NCBI GenBank assembly: GCA_029851415.1
Contig: CM056743.1
Coordinates: forward strand, 91,052,501 to 91,116,500
Source of the DNA: Eretmocerus hayati
Taxonomy: Eukaryota > Arthropoda > Insecta > Hymenoptera > Aphelinidae
DNA: 64,000 nt
Direction of reading: 5' to 3'
Shown here: one piece after another, positions 24,201 through 35,984 of the stretch
How the letters are laid out: each line of letters begins with the position of its first letter
How positions within the stretch are numbered: position 1 is the first letter of the stretch
Position numbers and translations under genes: made by a program
The notes under the pieces: generated by a model
What the model saw: only the letters and a program-made list of their open reading frames with translations
The model's database searches: none
What the model was told of the DNA's origin: nothing

Positions 24201-25448
24201 TTTCTTATCATCGGCTACTTTCACATACATATGATCACCACTTACAGATTCAATTTTGATAAAATAGTCATTATGGAATGTCATATGCATACTCGCCCCT
24301 GTATCAGCAATCCAAATATTCTCATCATCGTCGCAAGTTTTCGAAAACAATACAACAATGTCACAGAAGTAAGATGAATCACTGCCTCGATTACCGCTAC
24401 TCAGCTGCTCAGCATTGGTGTTTGTGGACTCGATGCTGCAACTTCCGATACTCGGAACGCGTGCCGAAGCAGAGAGTTTCGCCGTAGTCTGGTTGAAGTC
24501 AGCTTGCTTCCGCTTATACACACCTTTTTCGTTCTCGTGCGTTGAGTTGCTCAGAATCGGTGAAACGAATTCAGCGTTCAAATTATTGGTAACATATTCG
24601 TCATTCACAACAGTGCAGATGAACGCACGCGCAAAATCAGAATTTTTTTGACTTGAACTTTCTTCAGATTTATTAGGGCACTCCCTGTGCCAGTGTCCTT
24701 TCTGCTTACAGATGCCACATTTTGTTCTTTTCTTCTGCTCTTCAATTTCTCGTCTTCTTTCATCGCGTTGCATCCTCGTATCCTTCTCACTACTCGGTTT
24801 CAGTCGCACACTTTTGACATTCAGGGCAAGGGATGCATCGACATCAAACTGGGCTGAGCGACGATCCTCACGAATTATTTTGGCTATCAGATTATCTTTC
24901 GTCTTTTCGTTCTTTTCAGTAGCTTCCCAAGTAAATCTGAAAGTTGAGTATTGCAACGGTAGGCTACTGAGGATTTTGAAAAGTACGGCATCGTCAGTAG
25001 GTTTTTCGCCGGCATTTTGGAGCTTTCTCAGTATGCATTCAAATACTTCGATCTGCTGCGCCATCGGTTCTCCTTCTTTAAGGCGGAACGTGTAAAATTC
25101 TTCATACGCCGTCTGCTTCGCATCTTCACTCTCGTATCCATATAGACTTTTCAACTTGTCCCACAGCTGTTTGGGTGAGGTGCAGTTGATCAGACTTGGG
25201 TGTAACGCTCTGTCAACAGAAGCGAGAAGGATAACAACAGCTTGCGATTCTCGCTTCGACCACTTTTTCCATTCTGCCAATTTTGTTGTTTTGTCTGGTT
25301 CCTCCTCGGCCCCCTCAATGTGACCATCCAGCTCTTTAGACTTCAACAGGAACTCAACACCAAACTTCCACAAGACATAATTAGTGCCGTCAAGTTTGAT
25401 CAAATCAACGATCTCTTTGTCTCCCATGGCGAAGAGATATAAATACAC
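21225..25448 (-). pseudogene. Copia Gag-Pol polyprotein with a single premature stop
   Basis: One frame encodes the full Gag-Pol of a Ty1/copia element. Residues ~18-200 are the Gag/UBN2-like region. The zinc knuckle C-x2-C-x4-H-x4-C is at ~244-257, and the protease motif ADTGAS at ~381-386. The integrase has WHERLGH with C554/C557 and catalytic Asp585, Asp648 and Glu684 (D-x35-E). RT spans ~950-1110 with FDVKTAFL and HVDD, and RNase H starts at DADYAG (~1262). A TGA at 21630-21632 interrupts RNase H, but the same frame continues to 21225 with the SQSTTEAEYIAL and TKHIDVRYHFIRD blocks. Apart from this stop all catalytic residues seen are intact. Met8 (MGDKE) is a likelier start than the first Met. 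Readthrough or a recent inactivating mutation are both possible; the latter is simpler. Confidence 0.93.
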
Positions 25449-25533
25449 AACAGTTCACTCAATTTTCACTCTCAATGCCCGGCACAAGCTCACTAAATAA
25501 ACAGACGATACACTTCCGCGCAGTGCAGGCGGT

Positions 25534-25547
25534 CTGGGCCCATAACC
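25534..25547 (-). promoter_or_regulatory. Primer-binding site matching the initiator tRNA-Met anticodon arm
   Basis: Immediately inside the 5' LTR the minus strand reads GGTTATGGGCCCAG. This complements the anticodon stem-loop of initiator tRNA-Met (CTGGGCCCATAACC), not its 3' CCA end. Priming by an internal tRNA fragment is known for Drosophila copia. Confidence 0.85.
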
Positions 25548-25805
25548 TGTTAATTATCGTAAGATAATTGATCTAGATCGGGTACTGAATAAAAGCTGTT
25601 TATTTGAATAAGTGAAAATTGAATATACATATGTAGAGTTGATGCTTCGAGAGCTACTAACGAACTGAGCTCTCTGCTCGCGCGCCCTGCGCGCCTCGTC
25701 GCGCTCGAGCGGCTTGAAGTGGAACGGTGGCGCCACGCTGTGGAGACTTATCAGTCTAAGATATTACATGATAAATACATAATGTAGCAATACAAGAATT
25801 CAACA
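25548..25805 (-). repeat. Copia 5' LTR (complete, 258 bp)
   Basis: TG...CA-bounded LTR, unbroken, flanked by AGAAC at 25806-25810. It contains a GC-rich stretch with alternating GCGCGCC motifs and an AATAAA-like sequence on the plus strand. It serves as the uninterrupted reference for the split LTR. Confidence 0.95.
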
Positions 25806-25810
25806 AGAAC

Positions 25811-26085
25811 GATTCAGGGAAATATTTCATTGCAATTTCCCGGGAATCTTGCAGGGATATTGCAGGTGATATTTCAAAATGTTCCGTGGCAATATTTCAG
25901 AGAAAGCTTCCCGGAAGCTCCCGTAAATATTTCAAAGAATCTTACACTCAATCTTTCAGTAACCTTGCACTGAAATATTTCTGAAAGATTCCTTGAAACA
26001 ATTCACTGAAACATTTCTGAAAGATTATCGAAAGCTTTCTGAAAGATGTAAAGCTGGTATTTTTAGTCGCAATCCGGGTATCGGG
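25811..26085. repeat. GAAA/TTTC-word repeat (short block)
   Basis: Dense in AATATTTC, CTTTCTGAAAG and GAAACATTTC. Similar blocks lie at 30752-31204, 35188-35350, 37690-38130, 40440-41577 and 57131-57344. The copia element landed in it. No clear monomer length could be set by eye. Confidence 0.55.
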
Positions 26086-26520
26086 ATTACCTAAGATGGG
26101 GCGCCACAATCTCCTAGCGAGTAGCCAATCTACCACTGCGAGCGACAGACTTATTTCATGACTGAGATGAGAGGAAGAGTTGATGTTTACGCGTTATGTT
26201 GGCATTCAATAAGATAGCTGTCTGCTTGTGTCTTCTGTATTAATTGAGAAAATGGAAAAATTAACGAATCCAAATGATTTGTGTCGTCTGATATCAGATG
26301 GAGCAACTTCAATGCACCCTGCCGATTGAATTTATTTTAGAACATCGCCAATTTTCATTGCTGTTGACTCAACATCCTGCCTTTTCTTAAAATTGTGATA
26401 TGGTGGTACTTTTTTAACGAAAACAACCATGTTTTGTGAAATATTATCAGTGATTGACACTCTTGGTTTTAATGCAGATTTGAAAACTTTCTACATATTA
26501 TCTGTGTATCAAGTCCTGAC
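26086..26520. other. Region upstream of the Harbinger-type gene
   Basis: No repeat or open frame recognised. It lies directly before the first proposed exon and could hold its promoter and 5' UTR; no core promoter element was identified with confidence. Confidence 0.35.
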
Positions 26521-27601
26521 ATGGATTTGGATGACCTGGAGGTGAGTATTTGTCTCTGAGCCCGTTGAAAAACAAAATCAGTTGTGGTGAAACCACAATT
26601 TCCACATAAATCCGTGAATCATTCAAGATCTTTTCAGGAGTCCTTTGTAATGGAAAATAGTTGCTTTAGCCTGTAGAAGTCGTTATGATTCAAATCTTCA
26701 ATGTTTCAATTTTTCTCATCTCTATCTTTGTGTTTGGTTCCAGAATATATTCTCCTTCGAAAATGTTGACAACTTGCATGACATGCATGGGGATGAAAAT
26801 GATGAAGACAGTAATAATCTGCGTGGCTTGAGAGTTCCTAGACTGATCAGAGATCTACAGAATCCTTTTAAAAAATACCGTGAGAATGAATTTATTGATA
26901 GATTCAGGTTCTCGAAATCTGTTGTGATGCATTACATCCTGCCGCTCATCAGGCATGCTCTGGATCATGATAGCAATAGAGGTCTACCTGTACCTCCAGA
27001 GATACAACTAACTGTAGGTCTCAGTTATTATGCATCAAATGATTTCCAAGTGAGTATCTTATTCACACCATAACAGCAAAGATTTTTTTGTTTAAAAACA
27101 TAGTCAGTCGATATCAAAGATTACTTGCAGAGCGCACTCGTAATCATATTTATCTCAAGTGAAATTATAATCTCATGTCCATTGATCAGATGAACTTTCC
27201 TTGGGTTTCAGAGAGTTGATGGTGATCTATTTGGACTGTCACAGCGAACTGTATCCATATGCATTAAGAGAGTTTCGTTCGCTCTAGCTGACCTAATGAA
27301 CCAGTTTGTACAAGTTCCTCTAGCTGCTGAAGAGCAAGCAACTAATGCTCAACTTTTTCATCTTGTTGCTGGCATGCGTAGCATTTGGGCTTTAATAGAT
27401 GGTTGTTTGGTCAAAATATCATGTCCTGGAGTAGCAATAGGAGAAATTTTTAGGTACCGCAAGAGCTACTATGCAATCAATGTCATGGTAAGGGAATGAG
27501 TCTGATTTTGTGCAACATGAAAAATATTGTCATTGAATCACAAACATACTAAAGAATGGAATCTTTTTAATTGAATTGCAGGCCGCTGTTGATGCAAAGG
27601 A
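26521..27601 (+). pseudogene. PIF/Harbinger (HARBI1-like) transposase gene, 5' part: exons 1-3 and start of exon 4
   Basis: Proposed exons are 26521-26541 (MDLDDLE, donor GTGAGT), 26744-27049, 27212-27487 and 27582-27601. All boundaries are GT...AG and all keep phase 0. The product is a PIF/Harbinger DDE nuclease, a cut-and-paste transposase that also gave rise to the domesticated HARBI1. Seen here are the N-terminal helical region with NPFKKY, the box GDLFGLSQRTVS and the first catalytic Asp in LIDGCLVKI, followed by the EIFRYRKSYYAINV block. Exon 4 is broken after the codons for AVDAK by an 11.4-kb insertion and resumes at 39013. The frame is otherwise open, so inactivation by insertion looks more recent than gene decay. 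Whether it was a transposon or a domesticated gene cannot be told; no Harbinger TIRs were identified. Confidence 0.85.
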
Positions 27602-27851
27602 CCCTGCCGGAAAAAATCGGGTGATTAATCAGCTGATTAAGCATGCCAAAATATCACCCAAAAAATCAGCTGATTAATCGGCTGATTAATCAGCCAACTT
27701 ATCAGGGGATCGTTCACCCAGAATTGCAAATTACAGAATATTCATTTTACTTCCTGGAACGCACCTGGAAGAGTCTGAAGGAGAAAAAAAAGATGAGAAT
27801 GGCTCAAAAATGAGAAAAAATTATCACCGGCCTTTCCACTGTCGACACCCG

Positions 27852-27925
27852 TGGCTGATGGTGGGACTCGAACCCACGACCTCTCGGTTAGAAGTCGGAC
27901 ACCTTATCCTCGTGGCCAGCGAGTC
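27852..27925 (-). tRNA. tRNA-like cassette (Arg-UCU-like), left arm of the 11.4-kb element
   Basis: Minus-strand unit with A-box-like TGGCCACGAGGATAAGG, anticodon loop CTTCTAA and a fully paired T arm (GTGGG and CCCAC around TTCGAGT). The acceptor stem does not pair, so it is tRNA-derived and not a canonical gene. It lies ~250 bp from the terminus with the 3' end outward. Confidence 0.6.
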
Positions 27926-28089
27926 AGGTTACCGGATGATCCATAAAAGCCATACTTGAAAGGGTTATTCCGATCCGTCGAAGATTTCGAATTGGACGAT
28001 TTTTCGATATTCCTTCCCGGTCTTGGTGAACAATAAGGGACCTTGAAAAATATATTCCAAAGCATCTACATGAGAGCCGCTCAATCCAA

Positions 28090-28552
28090 TGAAAAATTAT
28101 TTTTGGCCTTGGTGAACAATGGAAAAATGCGGAAAATTATATCTCGGGGGTTTTGAGGGTCCCTGAACTCGAATCCGGTGGAATTATTCCTTTACAATTA
28201 GTTTAAACAAAGTTGTGTAAACAATTTGAGCGGAAAAAATGTTTTCGGCCTTGGTGAACAATGGTAAAACCCGGAAAAATATAACTCGGGGGTTTTAAGG
28301 GTCGCTGAATACGAATCCGATGGAATTATTCCTCTACAATTTGTTTAAACAAAGTTGTGTAAACAATTGAAGCGGAAAAAGTGTAATCGGCCTTGGTGAA
28401 AAATGGAAAAATCTGGATAAATATATTTAAAGGGTTTTGAGGGTCGCGGAACTCGGATCCGATGGAATTATCACTCTACAATGTGTTTGAACAAAGTTTA
28501 ATTTAAGCGGAAAAATTCTTTTCGGCCTTGGTGAACAATGGTAAGATCCGGA
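28090..28552. repeat. ~134-bp tandem unit, left arm
   Basis: About four units with landmarks TCGGCCTTGGTGAACAATGG, CTCGGGGGTTTT and GTTTAAACAAAGTTGTGTAA. Inverted copies occur at about 38150-38520. Confidence 0.8.
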
Positions 28553-29318
28553 AATAGTATATTACGCAACAAGTGCGAGGAGGTCAATTTCCGCACAAGT
28601 TGCCAAACGAGGGCGAGAAGTTAATATTCACGCACACTTTGGAACTTCTCGCACAGCCAGAAGAACACATTTAATATTTTGCTGTACCCAAATCGCTTCG
28701 CGAGCGTGCGTAACTATGTACTTCTGGGTGTGCGAGAAGTTTCGAAGTGTGCGTGAATGTTACTTCTCGCGCGAGTTGGCAACGTGTGCGGAAACTTCTC
28801 GCACGTGTTGCGTATACTATTTTTTGCAACTGTGCGCGAAGTTGTAATTAAATGCACCACTGTCCGAGCAAGATCATCTTGAGAACGGAGTTTTCAAGAA
28901 AGGCCAAATTCAGAGGGATGACTTGACATCATATTTTGGAACTGTGCGTGAATGAAAATGCATTAGAGCGAGAAGTAACATTTACGCACACTTCACCAGT
29001 GCGTAAATGTAAAACTGTGCGAGAAGTCATTCACGCATTACTTCTCGCACTGTAAATAATGAAGAGAAGTCTCATTTTCTTACAACTTCGCGCACACAGT
29101 TGCAAAATAGTATATTATGATACAAGGGCGCAAACGATGGTTTTCGCACTTCGAGTGACTTGTTTAGGCCCGAGCCGCAGGCGAGGGTCTAAATAGTCAC
29201 GAGAAAGCGAAAAACATTGCGCCCGAGTGTCATACTATGTTTTTTGATCTTCTGTGAGCAAATAAAAAGCGAAAAACAGTGTGCAAATGACTCATTTGCG
29301 CACAGACGATCAAAAAAT
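28553..29318. repeat. Cluster of four adjacent hairpin (MITE-like) units
   Basis: Four back-to-back inverted repeats: about 28553-28823 (ends around GCAACAAGTGCGAG), 28816-29115 (TGCAACTGTGCGCGAAGTTG), 29117-29233 (GGGCGCAAACGATGG-like) and 29233-29318 (TTTTTGATC...). Junctions carry TATACTAT or TAGTATA-like motifs. All four are rich in TTCTCGCAC/GTGCGAGAA words. The cluster interrupts the 134-bp tandem unit. Confidence 0.7.
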
Positions 29319-29639
29319 ATAATTCGATGGTTTCGAGAGTCACGGAACTCGAATGAAATGAAAATATCTGAGCTCATTTGATTTGATTCGTGACTATAAA
29401 TACCAGTCTTTGAAGGGCATTAAGTGTTCCGGTTACTTACTATTTGTGTATAAGATAAAGATCTTCATTCATGTTTATGAGAATGATGAGACACTCTCTT
29501 TCGAACATTTGGAAAGGCTGGAACAACAAAACCACAGAGAATTGCATTGATTCTGATTGGTTTATGTAAAGATTGGACATTAGAAGGATCAGAATTCAAT
29601 CGCCAATTATCGATAGGGTCGTTGAGTTTTTAAAACAGT

Positions 29640-30310
29640 AAAAGAGATCTTCATCTGCATTAATATAGGTGAAGATGTCTTTTGAGTTATTCAAAAAGAA
29701 ATTCATTCAAAAACCAAGCGACGTACTCGATATTTTCCGATTCAATTTTTATGCTTCCAATGTCCCATCTCCACATAAACCAATCCAAATCAATGAATTT
29801 TTAGGTTCTTTTCGGAATGACTTTTGGGAATGTTCGAAGAAGAGGCTTTCATCATTCTTATGAATATCGATGAAGATGTCTTTTAGTTGTTTAAAAACTA
29901 AACGGCGTACTCGATACTTTTGATTGAATTTTCATCCTTCCAATGTCTGATCTTCACATAAACCAATCCAAATCAATAGATCAGTTTTTCATGGCTCGGT
30001 TGGGCTAACCTCTGTGAGTATTTTGAGGATAGTATCTCATCATTCTCATATGAATGTAGATGAAGATCTCATCATTTCTATAGATATAGATGAAGATCTC
30101 TTTTTGTTTCTCAAAGACTAAGCGACAAACTCGATATTTTTCGATTGCATTTTCACCCATCCAATGTCCGATCTTTACATAAAAAATGAAAATCAATGCA
30201 AACCTTTACGGTTCTTTTGGGATAATCTCTGGGAATGCTTCGTGGTCAGTAAATCATAATTCTCACAAATATAAATGAAGATGTCTTTTAGTTGTTCACA
30301 AACTACTCTG
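29640..30310. repeat. ~200-bp tandem repeat
   Basis: Three or four degenerate units sharing GATGAAGATGTCTTTTAGTT, AAGCGACGTACTCGATA and CACATAAACCAATCCAAATC. Confidence 0.65.
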
Positions 30311-30639
30311 GAAAAACTCCTTCCTGTTCTTCAGTACGATTAATACGACACAACAATACAATTTTGTGAAAAAATTCACAATACGTGAATTTTCTTACTG
30401 AATATATTGACTATTCAATGCGCAATATTGAATCATTCTTCAGCACAGCTGATTGAAAAGTAACAATTTATATTGAATATTAAACGGTTACGTCTCGAAT
30501 ACCGTGAAAGTTTGTAAAATGAACGTTTTTTATGTTAAAAAAGTAAAAATTTGGTTGAGCTTTTACGAATCTTACACTTCATCACCTGAAAGCGACGCCC
30601 TATCAATATTTCTCTCAAAAACGTATCTCAATTCTGCAA

Positions 30640-30720
30640 TATGTCGTTGGTGGGGTTTGAACCGGGGCACTTTGGTTAGTAGTCTGGAGACATGACCACT
30701 GCGTTACTGAAACACATGTC
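30640..30720 (-). tRNA. Isolated tRNA-like cassette
   Basis: Minus-strand unit with A-box-like TAACGCAGTGGTCATG, anticodon-loop context CTACTAA and B box GGTTCAAACCC, then a T-run ~40 nt on. No mirror copy was found in the window, so it may be an orphaned arm of a broken element. Confidence 0.42.
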
Positions 30721-30751
30721 TGGAAACCGGCCGGTCTCAAAACGCCAGTAT

Positions 30752-31204
30752 TCCACACAGCATGGGAGTATTTCAGAAAAACATTTCAATGAAATGTTCC
30801 AATGAAATCTTCGAGAAACCTCGCAGGAATATTTCAAGAAATGTTTTTGTAAAGTTTCATTGCAATATTTCAATGGAATATCACACAAACCTCGCAGAAA
30901 CATTCCAAGAAATGTTCTTGTAATATTTCTTTGCGATTCCATAAATACTTTCTGGAAACCTCCTGGAAACCTCGGAATGTTTGGCATATATTTATCTGAA
31001 TGATTTTTGAAAGGTTTCTGAAATATTTCAGTGCAGTGTTCCATGGATAGGCCTTCAAATATTTGTGGAATACTGCTCAACAGTTTCACATCAATCTTGT
31101 ATTTAAAGATCTTTGCGGAGTTACTGAAAGCTTTCTGTAAGATTTTCAAAAGTTTCCTGACAGCTTCCTCGGGAATTTCGGCCCAATCCGGAATTTCAAA
31201 AATA
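30752..31204. repeat. GAAA/TTTC-word repeat block behind a CCACACAGCATGGG edge
   Basis: Starts CCACACAGCATGGGAGTATT and continues as dense AATATTTC/GAAACATT words until the hAT-like element. The same edge is seen at 13932 and, inverted, at 41577. Confidence 0.5.
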
Positions 31205-31212
31205 TTTTAAAC

Positions 31213-34200
31213 CAGGGTTTGTAACGGAACTTATGTTTCGTTTCGTTTCGTTTATTTCGGTGAAATCTCAATAATGTTTAGTTTCGTTTCGTTTTTCAAT
31301 AACCATAATCAAAATTCCAGAATTTAGTTTAGTTTTTTCCATAAACGAAACTCAACTTAATAATTTGATTTGAATTACGTTTTTCATTCCGTTTATGAGA
31401 AACGAAACTAAACAAAAACGAATTATGGTTGAGCTAGAAACTTAATGAATCCCAACAAAAATGTCGGTGAGAGAAACGAAACAAAACGTTAATCATGCAT
31501 AATTACGGTTACAATAAACGAAACGAAACATAATCGATATGTTTCGTTAGAAAACCAAACGAAATCAAACGAAACTATTTCGTTTGAGGGGAGGAAAGTA
31601 AACGAAAGTAATTTCGATTATGATTATGATAAACGGAACTAAACGAAATTGATATGGATTATGTTTATTATGAACGAAACTAAACGAAATCGATTTGAAT
31701 TATGTTCATGATAAACGAAACTAAACGGAATATATTTCAATTATGATATAAGACATCAGACGTAATCAATATGAGTAAACATCGTTTGGAACGGAAGCCG
31801 AGCGTATTGATATACAGGAACGGTTGCATGAGCGAACGCAAATTTTCTCCTCCACCCCCCCCCCCCCCCCGCCTCTCATCCGCTTTCGGCAAGACTTCGG
31901 CAGAACAGTGGTAGGTAATGGACAACACCCATGCTAGTCGATCGGAATTTCTTTCGAAATGTCTCGACGTGCATGTCTGAGCATCCGAGAAATTTACAAC
32001 AACAGACGACGATGGTGGCGACGATCCTAACCCTATGACCCACAAGGCTTCGTGACGTGGGCACCCGAGTTTGCAAAAAAAATTATGGGAAACATACTAT
32101 CTGATTAGTATACTATCTAATAGTATTCCATTCAAACAAGGGCTGTCAAGTAAATGTGATGATTGGTGGAATCTCAGAAATTTTCTTCAACAGCGCGTAT
32201 GAGCTGCCAGCTCCCAGAGGAGTCTTTGGATTTGGGAATTTGGGGTTCACACAGACCTGAGTGCTTTGGGAACCAACAGTGAGGATAGGATATGGGATCA
32301 GTATTGGACACATTTCTATTATTTCAGCATTAATGCAGTTACGCGAATTTGCATTCCACTGCACCATCTCCGTTCGATCATTGCATTAGTAACGGCACAA
32401 CACTTGGTGGAGGCGAGGGTCTCTCTACCCTCCCTAGGCGAGAGGATTGAAGTCCACAGGCCAATAACGCAAAGAAGAAGGAGAGCAGAGACGGTGAAAG
32501 CGACCGGCCAATCTGCGAGCGCCCTCCGGGTTAGCCATGTTGGATTCCGGTGGCTGCGCGAGGAAGTGAGCTGAGTCTGAGCGCCGGAGTGGGCAGACCT
32601 TCTTCATATGATTGTGGTCTCAGTGAAACCACCTGACTGGACCTTGTATGATTTCGTGCTCCGCGGCAACTAATGAGCTTTTGTATCGAGCACCTCATAC
32701 AATAATGATCATTTTGGGGACATAAGAGAACTTACTTCACGGTAGCAGAAGTCTCGTACGGATAGGAACACCACGATTGCTGCAAAAAAAAAATCGCCCG
32801 AGTTTTCTTAGCACCTAAAAACTCCCCAATCTCTTTTTGAAAGAACTCAGGTGTGTACAAATTATGAAAAACTTGGTTTCCGATTGCGCTCAACGTGATC
32901 AGTTAGTCTGTATCGTTCCATCAATCTTTTAGTAACTTTGGTGTTACAGTTTCTCACAAGCCATATACGCAGCACGCCACAAAGACACAGGTCCGCCAGT
33001 GTCACAGGTGGCCGCCGCAATGTGCTACTGTGCTACTCGCATCCACTCACATCGTTATGCCTTCGTCAATTGCAGACAGATTACGTGACTCTCGTTACCT
33101 CAATTGAAAGTTTTGAGGGATACAAAAGTATCGGATGATCGAAGAATCCGTGAACTCCTGAGTGTAAAATCGATTCGAGGCATCGGACCAAGGCATCAGT
33201 TGTCAGAGTTCGCTGCAATGCGACGATAGCTTAGAAAACTATCAGTATAATAGGATTATACGATATTTCTTAGAAACGATATTTGCTGATTTGCTTTGGA
33301 TAGGTAAGTACAGTCACTACCAAAACTCCATCGAAAAATGGAATTGTGTTCTGCGGGTCTCTATCTGCTTCAACGTTGACATCAAGGCCTCCATATTGTT
33401 TTGAATTTTAGAGTTTGCTGTCTCATTTGCTCTCACGTGCTATAGTGTACATTACTTATTCATTGATGTCAACAGCAGAACGAGACTGACAATGTCGCAG
33501 CTCCAGCTACGCGTACTGTAAACATTCTCACAAATCTCGAGCAAGGTAGATATAACTACAATAGAGCGTTTCTTACATCCCACTTAGGTATTCCTGCACA
33601 ATAATTGTATCCGAGCAATATCGAACCTCACTGGCATACAGATCTACAAGTTTATTGATTGGTGGATGCATCAAGCTGATACCAGTTAAGCAGCTCTAAA
33701 AATTTCATTATGAGGTCAGTAACAACAATATTTGTATTTTCGTTGAAGAACTTATTTTCGTACTGTATCCCAATGTTCTGTCTTCCAGAAAATGTTGATT
33801 TGTCTGTAAATGTATCGTACTTGTAGAAGTTTGGGAGCAATTGAATATGAATAAATACGAGAAATCGGTGAAGTTATACAAAATCAATCATAATTCCCAC
33901 GACATTATCTAGGTTGACCCCTACATAACGCAGGAGTGCGTGGTTATGGCTCTTCGAATGAACCTCCAACCCTCTTCTTCCGAGAGATCTCAACTTGGAG
34001 TAGAATGTACCTGAAATCATTCGCATGAACCTAACTCTGCAGATTTTGGAACAAACAACAATATCTTCTATTATTCCATTGGATGGGAAGATTTTTGTCG
34101 CATCTAAAAGTGGCCCACCCCAAGGGATTCCTCTTTATCGTCGAACCCTATGACTACCCTAAAATAAATCAAAAAAATCCTTTGGATACACAAATCGATG

Positions 34201-35179
34201 GGATATCTTGCAATATGTGGGACGCTTCACTCAAGATTTTTTTCTAATGCCAAACCTCCTGAAAAAATCTCCGGTTTAATGGCCTTTGGAATGATACACT
34301 GTTTATGAAAGGAACTGTGCGGTCAAATTTGTTTGATGGAATTTCGATATTTTTCGTTTCTTAGTCAATGGATTGCTGTCTAACTCTCGGCTCGGTCCTG
34401 GGTGACCCCTCTTGGCTTACCTAAGCCCCCCAAATAATAGTTGTGTGCTAACGAAATCAGCACGAGCCTTTATCGAGGAAGGACTCCACAGCTATCACAC
34501 TGTAGCCTCCCAGTGCTCCCTATCCACCCCCCTCCCTACACACACTCACACAGACACACATTCGGCCATCCTCATTGTTCATACGATCTGGCCGAAATCA
34601 AACTGTATCACACGACACGTATATACTGTTCTTTACCGTTATTGCGCCGAAGTTTTGCACAGATTTGATGGAGGGGGGGGGGGTTGGCTTGGCTCAACGT
34701 TTTGAATTATGTTGATTTGTTTCGATTACGTTTAGTTTCGTTTATCATAACCATAATTAATTTTGATTTCGTTTAGTTTCGTTTATCATAAACATGATTA
34801 ATTTCGATTTCGTTTATTTTCGTTTATCTCAACAAAATTTCGGTTGGAATCAATTTCCATAACTAATGAATCGTAATTCCTCTCTGTTTGGTTTCGTTTC
34901 TCATCAACGACATCAGGATCAATTTCGTTTCGTTTCGTTTTTGAATGAACGAAACGAAACTCAATTGCTTTTGAATATGTTTTCATCTCTGTTCAACGAA
35001 ACGAAAATCAGAATGATTATGTTTTGTTTCGTTTACCTAATTCTGTGGATATAATGTTTACGTTTAGTTTCGTTTTTCATGAACGAAATTATGATTGATT
35101 TCGTTTAGTTTCGTTTTCCAATAAACGAAACGAAACATATTTAATAATTTCGTTTAATTTAGTTTAGTTACAAACCCTG
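31213..35179. mobile_element. 3.97-kb hAT-type foldback with TTTCGTTT-word arms
   Basis: Ends CAGGGTTTGTAAC and GTTACAAACCCTG, flanked by a perfect 8-bp duplication TTTTAAAC (31205-31212, 35180-35187); CAGGG ends and 8-bp duplications are typical of hAT. Arms of ~500 bp (31213-31740, 34695-35179) consist largely of AAACGAAACGAAAT words in both orientations. The centre has C-run and G-run tracts near 31855-31871 and 34672-34684 in mirror position, and no recognised gene. Confidence 0.85.
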
Positions 35180-35984
35180 TTTTAAACTGATTCTACAATA
35201 TTTCACCAGCAACCTGTCAAGAATCTTGATTCGGAGAAGTTTATTCCGTGAGGTGTATGAAAGGTTGCCAGAAAATTTCAGAACAGTATTCCAGAAGTAT
35301 GACTCTCAAATATCGCATCATTATCCCCTTGACAATTTGCAACAACCTCGCGCTTGAAAATACTCAAAGGTTTCTGAGGGCCTCTAATAAAAATTCCAGT
35401 GTCACATTCCTAATGAACCATTTCCAAACATCCTTGCAATGCTCAACCCAAGGGTGTTATCGCGATGACTTACCCGGAACGTGTTATGACCTTGCCATTC
35501 AACGAGCAAGCTCCAAATCACCCCACTCAAATTTTCCTACACATATGGTATTAAATATGCTTGGTTGTGAAGTTTCAGTTCGGCCCGTCAACTCATCTTT
35601 TTTATTTTTAAAGAATAATGGTCGAAATGTCAATTTCGTGCATTATTACATTAGCAGTTTGACGTATACCTCCGCCGCGCCGCGCGCCGCCAGCGTTGGA
35701 ATTAGAGTTGCTGGGGGTATCCTCGAATTCTTCCTTCAAAGTACAATATTGAACCAACAATTTTTCATAGGTTTCATGTCCAGAATGTTCAGTTTAGTCT
35801 CCAAGTTATGTGCCTCAATCTTTTTATAGGATTTTCACTGAAAATGAGACATTTTTTTAAAGTGCTCACCGCGCTTGGATTCACTCGAGCTCGCTTTGTC
35901 GCGGACGAAATTCCAAGGAAAGATTTCGAAGAATTAGATCGGAACTCGAGAAAATGCCCAGAGTCAAAGTTCTGAATACTGCAT

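Larger units (their letters stand above)
13960..25805 (-). mobile_element. Ty1/copia retrotransposon (4.86 kb without its insertion), LTR split by a hAT-like element
   Basis: LTRs of ~258 bp begin TGTTAA on the plus strand and end TTCAACA. The left copy lies at 13960-14057 and 21040-21196, the right one at 25548-25805. A 5-bp duplication AGAAC flanks the whole (13955-13959, 25806-25810). In the minus-strand sense the order is 5' LTR, PBS, gag-pol, PPT, 3' LTR. By eye the LTRs differ at about 7 of 258 positions plus a 3-bp indel, suggesting a moderately young insertion. Confidence 0.95.

Noticed and set aside
26315..26330. CACCCTGCCGATTG as a possible further CCCTGCC element end
   Set aside because: No A-rich tract, no palindromic word array and no inverted partner nearby.
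35248..35829. 193-codon open frame
   Set aside because: The first half lies in GAA/TTC-word repeat and the second half matches nothing known; no conserved motif.
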